26,275 nucleotides of DNA from JACJWR01 sp964556255 (GTDB taxonomy: Bacteria; Actinomycetota; Actinomycetes; S36-B12; UBA10799). The notes under the pieces were generated by a model. The model searched no databases. It saw only the letters and a list, made by a program, of their open reading frames with translations, and was not told the DNA's origin. Position numbers and translations under genes: made by a program. Positions 1 to 7,262 of this stretch are shown here, in pieces (the stretch's first letter is position 1; each line of letters begins with the position of its first letter). The stretch is from positions 1-26,275 of the forward strand of contig CAZKVQ010000042.1 in NCBI GenBank assembly GCA_964556255.1, given 5' to 3'.

Positions 1-781
1 AGACCTGCGCAAGAGCGCCTGTAGTCCCCGACCTCAAGACTCTGCCCGCGATCACGGCGAGGGTGGTGGAGTCGAGACCGCCGCTGAGGTGGGCACCAAC
101 CTTGCCGCCGCCTTCCACGGATTCGGCCACGACCGAATGCAGCAGGGTGCGCAGGTCGTACACCCGCTCATCCATGGTGGAGCCGGCGTCCTCTCGGATC
201 TCCTCGGGTCGTCAGTATCTCGATTCCCGGACGGTGTCCCGGGTGATCGAGACGACCGTTCCGGGTGGCACCTTGGCCACCTTGCGGTAGATGCTGCGTC
301 GCAGCATCGGGCGATGACAGGCCGCGAACTGGAGGGCCACGGCCTCGAGATCCAGTTCGTCATCCACATCCGGGTGGGCCAGCACCGCCCGTAGGTCGGT
401 TGAGCAGACGATCGCATCGACGAGTACCGCGTAGTACAGCGGGGTGGCGCCCTGGTGGTCTCGGATCAGCTGGATCGTGTCCGTGCCTGGGTCCGACAGC
501 ACGATCGCGAACCGGCCTGACCATCGACTAGGGGCTGTCACCCCCCACCGCCGGATCGATTCGCGGGCCAGGGTCTCCTCCGACCCTCCCGGATGGAGGC
601 CCAGGCGAGTCGCGAGGGCATTGCGATCTCCCAGCCGGGACTCCGCCACGCACAACTCGGGCAACCGTCCTCGTCGCGGGATCACCACCGGGGGCTCGTC
701 GACGCGCATATGCCAGATTCGCACACGAATTTCCCCGTACGACGCAGGCGCTCAGGTCGGTTCCGGCGAGTGCGGAGTCAT
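1..781 (-). pseudogene. Asparagine-synthetase-like protein, interrupted by two in-frame TGA codons, partial at window edge
   Basis: One continuous reading frame encodes an N-terminal glutaminase-fold domain (motifs GRFAIVLSDP, LIRDHQGATPLYY) followed by the start of the ATP-pyrophosphatase domain, with the PP-loop LSGGLDSTTL at about bases 70-98. It continues past base 1. The frame is broken by TGA at 212-214, where relatives have Trp in an RYW-RPEE context, and by TGA at 752-754. The best ribosome site, AGGAGG at 791-796, lies 9 nt before the ATG at 779-781, upstream of both stops. GTG at 722-724 and ATG at 707-709 are later starts without a visible ribosome site. No N-terminal catalytic Cys (MCGI) is present, so glutamine hydrolysis is unlikely. 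Cys-less relatives include lasso-peptide cyclases and beta-lactam synthetases. The absence of frameshifts points to recent decay or to sequencing or assembly error. Recoding of TGA is less likely because neighbouring genes end in TGA. Confidence 0.65.
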
Positions 782-790
782 CGCGGTGTT

Positions 791-796
791 CCTCCT
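791..796 (-). promoter_or_regulatory. Shine-Dalgarno site of the broken synthetase gene
   Basis: A perfect AGGAGG on the minus strand is spaced 9 nt from ATG 779-781. It identifies the original start and places the 752-754 TGA inside the gene as its tenth codon. Confidence 0.6.
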
Positions 797-849
797 CTGG
801 CCCTGCAGGTTCCCCAAGCCGCGGAGTAGCATTCCTCGAGGGCTTCGCT

Positions 850-855
850 TTGACA
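850..855 (+). promoter_or_regulatory. Possible -35 box of the PAS-GGDEF gene
   Basis: A consensus TTGACA lies 50 bp before the PAS-GGDEF start. The downstream -10 is poor: CACACT at 876-881 has a 20-bp spacer. This is weak support for a promoter in the 123-bp divergent gap. Confidence 0.3.
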
Positions 856-904
856 TGCTTCCTTCCCAGCGAGCTCACACTTCTGTCGGCGAGGAGCGGC
901 GGGA

Positions 905-3900
905 ATGACCGCAGAGAACAGCGGCGAAGCAACTGGCATCGCAGGGGCGCAGGGCTTCGCTGAGGGGTCGCTGGGGGCGTTGCTGGAGTCACTGCACAAC
1001 GGAATAGTGGTGCAGGATGCCGACGGGACTGTGGTGGCGTCAAATCGAGCGGCGCACCGCATTTTGGGTCTGTCCGCTGACGAGCTCTCTGGTCGAACGC
1101 CGACGGATACCCGTTGGCGCGCCGTCCTTGACGACGGCTTGCCATTCTCCGACTTCAGTGCACTGACAGCGGAGACCGTGGGCCGGCGCGACACCGATCG
1201 CGATGCATTAGTGGTTGTGCACAAGCCGGATGGGTCCCTGACGTGGGCGATGATGAGCAGCGCAGTGCTGGCGTCAGCGGAGGGCGCCCAGGTCGTCACA
1301 TCGTTCACGGATGTTACCGGGGTGAAGGCTGTCGAGCATGAGTACCGACTGTTGGCAGAGAACGCCGACGACGTCATCTTTCGGCTGGACACCAATGGCG
1401 TCATCGAGTGGGTCTCCCCCAACGTGACGGCACTGTTGGGCTGGCTGCCCAGCGATTGGGTGGGACACGACCGGGCGGAGTTCACCCATCCGAATGACCT
1501 CCCCGATACCGACATCGACGATTCCCGCGGGCAGGTGAGGCCCACCGGGAGGTACGGCGGTCGGGTGAGGCTACGCAGTAAGACCGGGGTGTATCGGTGG
1601 CTGGACCTGAGCCTGACGGACATCCGGGATGCGGCAGGGCGAGTGGTAGGAGCGGTCGGAAGCGCGCGGGATGTCGATGATGCGGTCCAGCTGGAGACGG
1701 CGCTGGTAGACGCCGCATCACAGTTGGGCGCGGTGCTGGACAACACCGCGGACGTCGTGGGCAGACTCGGGGCAGACGGGACGCTGTTGTGGGTGTCACC
1801 GTCGATCCGTAACGTCTTCGGCTGGGCGCCGGAGGAGATCATCGGAACCCCGTTTCGGATCTCTGCCCCATCCTGGCGTGACCACATGCAGAAGGCGCTT
1901 CACCGCGCGGTGGAGCAACATGCCGATCATTACGAGGAGCGCTTGCAGGTCTTATGCGCCGACGGTCAGACCCGCTGGGCTGATGCCAACAACACCTTGG
2001 TCTGGACGGCGACCGGCGAGTTGGACTCCATTGTCGTGGTGATGCGTGACGTTTCCCGAGAGGTTGCGCTGCAGCAAGTAGCCCAACGCATGCTGGAGAA
2101 CGCCACGGATGTCGTGTTCGAGGCCGACCTGGACAACGTCTACCGATGGGTATCGCCATCGGTCACTGCCGTGCTGGGCTGGGAGCCTGACGAGATCATC
2201 GGCAAAACAGCCGCCGACTTCGTTCCGCCGGTGGACCTTGCTGCCATCGTGGCCGCGCGCAACAACCCCAACGCGTCGGGGGTTGCCTCGGTCGACGAGT
2301 TCAGATTCCGCCGGGCAGATGGCGAATACCACTGGGTTCCGGGTGTGTCCCGAGTGGTCAGCGACGACACGGGAGCGTTCCAGAGCCGCGTCATCGGCCT
2401 TCGCGACATTCAGAGCCTCATCGAGGCGAAACAGCAGGCAGAGGCTGCCAGCGAGCGGTTCCGGTCCCTGGTGGACGCGCTTCCTGACCCGACGGTCGTG
2501 TTTACCCCCATCTACGACCACGCGCGCGTGGTGGACCTGCGCTTCACGTTTCTCAACGAGGCAGCCAGGCGAACCTACGGACAGGGACGAGAGGACCTCA
2601 GCGGCCACACTCTGCTGGAGGTGTTCCCCAGCACCAAGGATTCGGGGATGTTCGACTTCTACGTGCAGGCTCTGCAATCTCGCGGTCCGGGCCACCGGAG
2701 GGTGCGAGACATCAACGAGACCGGCGTGACAGCGTCGTTCGACATCAGCGCGTCCCGCTTCGACAATGACCTCGTCGTGGTCTACCGCGACATCACCGAC
2801 ATGCTGGCTCGCGAGCACGGTCGCATCGCAACCATGCAATCCATGCTGGACCCTCACGTCCTCTTACGCGCTGTCCGTGACTCCGAAGGCAGGATTTCAG
2901 ATTTCGTCTACTTCGATGCCAACACGGCAGCGTGCGAGTACATGCAGATGACGCCTGAGCAGTTGATCGGTTCGCGGTTGCTGGATCTGCTGCCCGGGCA
3001 GGCCGGGTCGGGGATGCTGGAACTGTACGCAGCCGCGGTGGATTCTGGCGTGCCGCTGATCTTGAACGACTACGCCTACCCTCACGAGATCCTGCAGGAC
3101 GAACGCCGCTACGACATCCGTGCCATAAAGATCGGTGATGGGCTGAGCTTCACGTGGCGCGACATCACCGACCGGCACCATGCCGCCGTGGCCCTGGCCA
3201 AGTCCGAGGAGCGCTACCGATTGCTCGCGGAGAACGTCGCCGACGTGGTCGTGCATGCCCGCGACGGCCTCTTTGTGTGGATCTCGCCTTCGTTGGTGAA
3301 CGTCCTCGGCTGGGATGCCCAGGATTGGGTCGGACGAAGCTTCGAGGAGTTCACCCACCCGGAAGACATCGAGGTGGCCGAACAACGCCGCGCGGAGATC
3401 AACGAGGGCACTGCCAGGACCACTCGGCTCCGGCTGCGCGACAAGAACGGCCAGTATCACTGGGTCGAAGGACGCTCAGCCCAGTTCATCGACAATCGGG
3501 GCGAACCGGACGGGATCCTTTCGTCATTCCACACCATCGACGCCCAGATCCACGCGGAGAAGGTCCTCAAGGATCGGGCTCGATACGACGAACTCACCGG
3601 GCTGATCAACCGCGCCGAAGTCTTCCGCAGGCTACGCACCCTGCTCACCCAGCAACCGCGAACGGGGCACGAGACTGCGGTGGCTTTCTGCGACCTCGAC
3701 GCGTTCAAGGAGATCAACGACACCTACGGCCACCATATGGGGGACCACGTCCTCAAAGCGCTTGCCGAGGAGATGCGCGGCCTCTTGCGAGAGGACGACC
3801 TCATCGCCCGCATCGGTGGCGACGAAATCCTGCTGATCCTCAACGGCGTGCACAACATGGCAACCGCCGTGAGAGTGGCTGAGAAGATCCGACGGGCCGC

Positions 3901-4063
3901 AGCCCAGACACATCACTACCTCGACAACGTCTACACGCCGAAGATGAGCATCGGCGTCACGCTGGTCAGGCCCGGCGAGGACCCCGACGATGTCATCGCC
4001 CGCGCCGACCGTGCGATGTACAGGGCCAAGCAGGCGGGTGGCAACCAGACCATCGCCAACTGA
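905..4063 (+). CDS. Multi-PAS sensor diguanylate cyclase (GGDEF)
   Basis: The 1052-residue protein has no signal peptide or membrane helix, so it is a predicted cytosolic sensor making c-di-GMP from two GTP. About seven PAS domains can be read at residues 25-143, 145-265, 267-390, 392-515, 515-640, 643-765 and 767-890. Copies 2, 3, 4 and 7 share a W(V/I)SPS(x)nGW signature, while 5 and 6 form a second subfamily. The cyclase domain (892-1050) begins YDELTGLINR. Its active-site loop reads GGDEI at about 971-975, not GGDEF, with the metal and GTP residues kept. An inhibitory RxxD site (REDD) sits five residues before it, suggesting product feedback. No EAL domain is present. The start is supported by GAGGAG at 891-896, 8 nt upstream. 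Ligands are unknown; no heme or flavin motif was evident. Confidence 0.92.
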   Translation: MTAENSGEATGIAGAQGFAEGSLGALLESLHNGIVVQDADGTVVASNRAAHRILGLSADELSGRTPTDTRWRAVLDDGLPFSDFSALTAETVGRRDTDRDALVVVHKPDGSLTWAMMSSAVLASAEGAQVVTSFTDVTGVKAVEHEYRLLAENADDVIFRLDTNGVIEWVSPNVTALLGWLPSDWVGHDRAEFTHPNDLPDTDIDDSRGQVRPTGRYGGRVRLRSKTGVYRWLDLSLTDIRDAAGRVVGAVGSARDVDDAVQLETALVDAASQLGAVLDNTADVVGRLGADGTLLWVSPSIRNVFGWAPEEIIGTPFRISAPSWRDHMQKALHRAVEQHADHYEERLQVLCADGQTRWADANNTLVWTATGELDSIVVVMRDVSREVALQQVAQRMLENATDVVFEADLDNVYRWVSPSVTAVLGWEPDEIIGKTAADFVPPVDLAAIVAARNNPNASGVASVDEFRFRRADGEYHWVPGVSRVVSDDTGAFQSRVIGLRDIQSLIEAKQQAEAASERFRSLVDALPDPTVVFTPIYDHARVVDLRFTFLNEAARRTYGQGREDLSGHTLLEVFPSTKDSGMFDFYVQALQSRGPGHRRVRDINETGVTASFDISASRFDNDLVVVYRDITDMLAREHGRIATMQSMLDPHVLLRAVRDSEGRISDFVYFDANTAACEYMQMTPEQLIGSRLLDLLPGQAGSGMLELYAAAVDSGVPLILNDYAYPHEILQDERRYDIRAIKIGDGLSFTWRDITDRHHAAVALAKSEERYRLLAENVADVVVHARDGLFVWISPSLVNVLGWDAQDWVGRSFEEFTHPEDIEVAEQRRAEINEGTARTTRLRLRDKNGQYHWVEGRSAQFIDNRGEPDGILSSFHTIDAQIHAEKVLKDRARYDELTGLINRAEVFRRLRTLLTQQPRTGHETAVAFCDLDAFKEINDTYGHHMGDHVLKALAEEMRGLLREDDLIARIGGDEILLILNGVHNMATAVRVAEKIRRAAAQTHHYLDNVYTPKMSIGVTLVRPGEDPDDVIARADRAMYRAKQAGGNQTIAN

Positions 4064-4071
4064 CGTAACGA

Positions 4072-4644
4072 CTACTCGCCATTACGTGTGGTCGCGACTC
4101 GATAGCGCAGGTAGCTCACCCCTTCGCCAACCTGCCGGCTCTCGAGCAGCTCGAGATCGATGCGCTCACCGCTCGGCAGCCCCGGCTTCCCCCCGCCCAA
4201 GATGACGGGACGGATGAACAGGTGGCACTCATCGACCAAGCCCTCCCGGAACGCCTGCGCCGCCAGTTGCGCGCCGCCCACCATGAGATCACCGGTGGCA
4301 GTCGCCTTCATTTCACGCACTGACGCCGCGTCGAAGTTGCGCTCGATTCGGGTGTTGGCAGTGGGCGCTGATTCCAAGGTGCGGGAGTAGACGATCTTGT
4401 CCGCGGCCTTCCAGATGTTGGCGAAGTCGAGATCAAGTTCGGATTGCACCAACCCGGGTTCGGTCGCCCACAGGGACATGGTCTCGTACAGCCGCCGACC
4501 GTAGAGATGGCTACCCAGCGGCCGCATGAGATCGGTGATGAAGGCGAAGAGCTCATCGTCGGGCGCGCTCCACTGGAAGCTTCCCTCTGGATCTTCGATG
4601 TAGCCGTCGAGGGACACGGTCGTAACATAGAGCAGTTTGGCCAT
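4072..4644 (-). CDS. Dihydrofolate reductase family protein (RibD C-terminal domain)
   Basis: The 190-residue protein spans the whole single domain of the RibD-C/DHFR-like family. It opens with MAKLLYVTTVSLDGYIEDPEG, has the MVGGAQLAAQ nucleotide-binding glycine segment near residue 118, and has the HLFIRPVILGGGKP segment near 140, all typical of YwjB/YyaP-like proteins. Members are presumed NADPH-dependent reductases, but physiological substrates are mostly unknown, so no gene symbol is given. The start is supported by AGGAAAGG 7 nt upstream of the ATG. The gene converges on the PAS-GGDEF gene with only 8 bp between stops and lies 73 bp downstream of the four-helix membrane protein on the same strand, so it may be co-transcribed with it. 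Confidence 0.85.
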   Translation of the reverse strand: MAKLLYVTTVSLDGYIEDPEGSFQWSAPDDELFAFITDLMRPLGSHLYGRRLYETMSLWATEPGLVQSELDLDFANIWKAADKIVYSRTLESAPTANTRIERNFDAASVREMKATATGDLMVGGAQLAAQAFREGLVDECHLFIRPVILGGGKPGLPSGERIDLELLESRQVGEGVSYLRYRVATTRNGE

Positions 4645-4717
4645 GCTTGTACCTTTCCTCGTGATCGACGTGGCGGACCTTGGCGTTCGACATGGCTGGA
4701 AGCTGGGGGCGCAGCAC

Positions 4718-5224
4718 TCAGTGGTGGACCAGACCCTTCACCGCCAAGACCCCTATTACGGCAACCACTATCACTGCGACGTAAAGGATGGCCCGCAGTC
4801 GGCTCGTCGGTACCAACCGGGCGGCCCGATAGCCGGTGGCCGCAAACAGCGCGATTATCAGCGCCTCGGAAACCTTCACCCCGGCGTCCCCCAAGAGCAA
4901 TATGGGCAGCGACGCTACGGCGGCGGCAAACAACCCCCCTGCCGTCTGCGCGCCCAGCAGACGCCATGCGGCAGGGTCCAGCAGCCCTTTGTTGACCAGC
5001 CGGCTGGACAGCCGGAAGGCGACCTGGTGGGCCAACAGCAGGGCGACGGCCGTGATCAGAACGGTCAACCACAGGTTCGACTCGGAGAGTCTCGCCCCAG
5101 GCGGCTGGGCAAGCAAGACGGCCAGCAGGGACAACGACACGTACAACGCCATAGTCAGCGCCTCGTGGAACCACTCCCGAGCGTCCTCCTCGCTGGCGGC
5201 ATCTGCGTTGTGCTCGGCAACCAT
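4718..5224 (-). CDS. Conserved four-helix membrane protein, function unknown
   Basis: The 168-residue protein has a short acidic cytosolic head (MVAEHNADAASEEDAREWF) followed by about four hydrophobic helices near residues 25-45, 52-72, 95-118 and 142-163, and a His-rich end. A conserved-looking HQVAFRLSSRLVNKGLLD segment links helices 2 and 3. The frame stays open upstream to 5476, but that extension overlaps the divergent DUF1707 gene and has an un-protein-like composition, so ATG 5224 is preferred. Its ribosome site is weak. I do not recognise a named family, and nothing shows a catalytic motif. It sits upstream of the DHFR-like reductase on the same strand. Confidence 0.72.
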   Translation of the reverse strand: MVAEHNADAASEEDAREWFHEALTMALYVSLSLLAVLLAQPPGARLSESNLWLTVLITAVALLLAHQVAFRLSSRLVNKGLLDPAAWRLLGAQTAGGLFAAAVASLPILLLGDAGVKVSEALIIALFAATGYRAARLVPTSRLRAILYVAVIVVAVIGVLAVKGLVHH

Positions 5225-5319
5225 CCTGTGATTATCCCGGTACCGCTCGAGGTGTGCACCTGTTCCCGATTTCCGCCGGCCCCGTTCCTCCGCTCGCCCA
5301 ACCCGCCCGAGCAGGCTTA

Positions 5320-5325
5320 TAGGCT
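5320..5325 (+). promoter_or_regulatory. -10 box, leaderless-type promoter of the DUF1707 gene
   Basis: TAGGCT fits the actinobacterial TAnnnT -10 pattern and lies 7 nt before the GTG start at 5333, so transcription would begin at or next to the start codon. No good -35 is visible. Confidence 0.5.
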
Positions 5326-5332
5326 CGGAGTC

Positions 5333-5866
5333 GTGACATCTGAGTCCAACCTGCCCGCCACAGTGCAGAGCGGCGAACGTGACGCGGCGCTCCGACGCCT
5401 GCGGGAAGCCTTCGCCCAAGGTCATCTCTCCTACCAGGAGTTCGACGATCGCCTGAATGCCGTGATGACCGCACACTCCCCCGACGACCTGACTCGTGCC
5501 ATCGATTCCCTCCCGGTCCCGTTCGAGGAACGAGCCGTCCGCATCGTCGCCGTCAACGGCAGGATCCGTCGTCGCGGCGCGTGGCAGGTGCCACGGAGCT
5601 TGTATGTCGAATCGGAGTATGGATCGGTCTCGCTCGACCTCTCACACGCGGTCATCCAGACCGCGGTCGTCGATATCGAACTCCAGCTGCGCTTCAGCCG
5701 CGCGAAGGTCGTCGTCCCGAAGGATGCTGAAGTGGACCTCGAGGGGTTGCGCACGGAATGGAAGCAACCCCGATACAAGACCCCGAGCATCCCACCCGTC
5801 GGAGGACCGGTGATCCGGATCTCGGGCTGGATGGAGTACGGCCGGTTGAAGGTTCGTCGACGCTGA
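5333..5866 (+). CDS. DUF1707 domain protein with LiaF-like C-terminal domain
   Basis: The 177-residue protein has an N-terminal DUF1707 (SHOCT-like) helical domain at residues 10-62 (RLREAFAQGHLSYQEFDDRL, then a second helix ending AIDSLP). A beta-rich C-terminal half resembles the LiaF/YvqF 'cell-wall-active antibiotic response' domain (residues 75-177; VESEYGSVSLDLSHAVI is diagnostic in style). Unlike many family members it has no transmembrane segment between the two. Such proteins are linked to envelope-stress sensing in Gram-positives, but a direct role here is inference. GTG 5333 is chosen because the DUF1707 homology starts just after it and a TAnnnT box lies 7 nt upstream. Longer in-frame starts run through the divergent gene. 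Confidence 0.82.
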   Translation: MTSESNLPATVQSGERDAALRRLREAFAQGHLSYQEFDDRLNAVMTAHSPDDLTRAIDSLPVPFEERAVRIVAVNGRIRRRGAWQVPRSLYVESEYGSVSLDLSHAVIQTAVVDIELQLRFSRAKVVVPKDAEVDLEGLRTEWKQPRYKTPSIPPVGGPVIRISGWMEYGRLKVRRR

Positions 5867-5869
5867 CAC

Positions 5870-5904
5870 GGGCGCTCGGCGGGAGGGACGTGCCGAGAGT
5901 GCCC
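5870..5904. terminator. Bidirectional hairpin terminator
   Basis: In the 43-bp convergent gap, GGGCGCTCGGC and GCCGAGAGTGCCC can pair (6 bp, internal loop, 4 bp) around an 11-nt loop. No T-tract is present, as is common in high-GC actinobacteria. Confidence 0.55.
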
Positions 5905-5909
5905 GCAGC

Positions 5910-6596
5910 CTATGCCGCCGGGGACGACCGCTGGTCCGGTAGCGACACCTGGTGCACCGTCGGGTCCGACCAGTGCCACTTGGCGCCGCACATCCGTAGG
6001 ACGACAAGGGTGACTCCGCCGATCCATCCGGCGGCAGGACCCGGCAATACGTACGCCAGGCCGACGCACAGGGAGGTGCCGATAAGTGTCGCCGGCGCCG
6101 CCCACTGCGAGTCTCCCCCGAAGATGATCGGCTTGTCGCCGCGTACCACGTCCAGCAGGATGCCGCCGCCGATACCGGTGGTGACACCCAACAGGATGGC
6201 CACCGGCCAGGGCGAGTCGAACACCAGCGCCTTGTTGGCGCCGATCACAGCGAACAGGCCGATGACGCAACTGTCCAGGAGTAGCGAGAGCCAGGCATCC
6301 ACCGGGACCAAGTGCGCGAACATCACGCCAAGCAGGGCGAACAACGCGCCGATGAGGACATACCAATGGTTCTGCGTGGCAGCGGGCCGCAGACCGAGCA
6401 ACAGATCACGTATGACACCACCGCCGATGCCGACGAGAACCCCCGCGAACAGGGCGCCCACTAGTGCCGTGCGGCGCTCCGTGAGGGCGACGCCCGTGAA
6501 GAAGGCAGCTAACGCAACCGCAACGACATCCACCCAGCCCGGAATCAGTGCGGTCACCTCGACGTGAGGATTCACCATCGGCAGCGCGACCATCAT
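5910..6596 (-). CDS. Trimeric intracellular cation channel family protein (TRIC/UPF0126)
   Basis: The 228-residue membrane protein has about seven helices, in two inverted three-helix repeats plus one. Each repeat carries the family's glycine-rich pore motif: GIGGGVIRDLLLG near residue 60 and GIGGGILLDVVRGDKP near 145. In the second copy the usual Arg after GGGxx is Leu. Prokaryotic TRIC proteins form homotrimeric K+-permeable channels. The frame is open to 6746, but the extra residues are Arg-rich and unlike the family N-terminus. ATG 6596 has GGCAGGA 8 nt upstream; ATG 6593 or 6578 are alternatives. The gene converges on the DUF1707 gene across a hairpin and diverges from the small secreted protein. 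Confidence 0.88.
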   Translation of the reverse strand: MMVALPMVNPHVEVTALIPGWVDVVAVALAAFFTGVALTERRTALVGALFAGVLVGIGGGVIRDLLLGLRPAATQNHWYVLIGALFALLGVMFAHLVPVDAWLSLLLDSCVIGLFAVIGANKALVFDSPWPVAILLGVTTGIGGGILLDVVRGDKPIIFGGDSQWAAPATLIGTSLCVGLAYVLPGPAAGWIGGVTLVVLRMCGAKWHWSDPTVHQVSLPDQRSSPAA

Positions 6597-6775
6597 GGCG
6601 CCGATCCTGCCACCCAACCGGCGGACGCCGCCCGGAAAATCCGCGCGGGTCGCGAGGTATAGCCGGCTGCGGATTGGGTAGAAGGCTCGTGTCACCACGG
6701 ACCACCGATTCATCCGGTGCCCCAACCGAGTGTCGATGTGAACCATTCATCCGCTCGAGTAGTCAGGACACCGAA

Positions 6776-7216
6776 ATGAAGAACAGCACCCGCACGATCT
6801 CCCTGGGCCTCGTCGTCGCCTGCGCGACCATCAGCATCGGCGGCGCCATCGCGAACCCGGCATCGGCCGCGGCCAGTGCGCCCGCGCATCCGCAGTCGCA
6901 CGCCCGCGTCACGGAAACACCCCGCGGACCGATCAACCAGCTCATCGTGGCCAACATGAGCGGCCACCCGCTCGACATGACCGTCACCACAGGGGACGGC
7001 ACCACGCTGCACAGCGTGGTGGAGCCCGGCCGTGGCTGGTACCCGGAGTCGGACTACTCGGGCCGCGACACCATCGTGGTGAAAGACGACGGCGGCGTCG
7101 CCTTCGTCGGTAGCTTCACCTACGACGCCGACTGGGTCGCCGGCACCATGACCCCTTCACCGCGGCTGCGCTACACCTGGCACACCGGCATGTTCGGCGG
7201 CTTCGACTTCCGCTGA
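6776..7216 (+). CDS. Small secreted protein, function unknown
   Basis: The 146-residue protein has a classical Sec signal peptide: MKNSTRTIS, then a hydrophobic stretch at residues 10-27, with likely cleavage near ANPASA-A around residue 32. The mature part is about 110 residues, rich in Gly, Asp, Trp and beta-type sequence, without cysteines or catalytic signatures. The start follows AGGA at 7-nt spacing. It shares a loose pattern (NxS/T, PxxGW, D, DG) with the secreted protein at 11056-11571, so the two may share a fold; this is only by eye. No family is recognised. It converges on the TMEM175-type gene across a strong hairpin. Confidence 0.75.
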   Translation: MKNSTRTISLGLVVACATISIGGAIANPASAAASAPAHPQSHARVTETPRGPINQLIVANMSGHPLDMTVTTGDGTTLHSVVEPGRGWYPESDYSGRDTIVVKDDGGVAFVGSFTYDADWVAGTMTPSPRLRYTWHTGMFGGFDFR

Positions 7217-7226
7217 TCGCGTCGCC

Positions 7227-7262
7227 GGAGTCGACCCGCCAGCTCAGCGGCGGGTGGACTCC
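7227..7262. terminator. Strong bidirectional terminator hairpin overlapping a gene end
   Basis: GGAGTC-G-ACCCGCC (7227-7240) pairs with GGCGGGT-G-GACTCC (7249-7262): 13 pairs with one G/G mismatch and an 8-nt loop. It serves the convergent pair and includes the last codons and stop (7244-7246) of the TMEM175-type gene. Confidence 0.75.

Noticed and set aside
212..214. Genetic-code change or selenocysteine at the internal TGA
   Set aside because: Many neighbouring genes end with TGA, the residue expected is Trp rather than Cys, and no selenocysteine element was recognised.
752..856. A 34-residue minus-strand frame upstream of the synthetase, considered as a lasso precursor peptide
   Set aside because: It is in frame with the synthetase, ends at the first TGA, and the putative core after the Thr would be only 9 residues without the usual Gly/Ala/Ser first residue. 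It is better explained as upstream reading frame plus the gene's true N-terminus.
778..1887. Minus-strand frame of 369 codons opposite the PAS gene
   Set aside because: Ser/Thr/Pro-rich antisense translation with no domain; the plus-strand frame has clear PAS homology and a good ribosome site.
4063..4087. Inverted repeat ACGTAA...TTACGT between the convergent PAS-GGDEF and reductase genes as a terminator
   Set aside because: Only 6 AT-rich pairs with a 13-nt loop, partly inside the reductase coding end; too weak to call.
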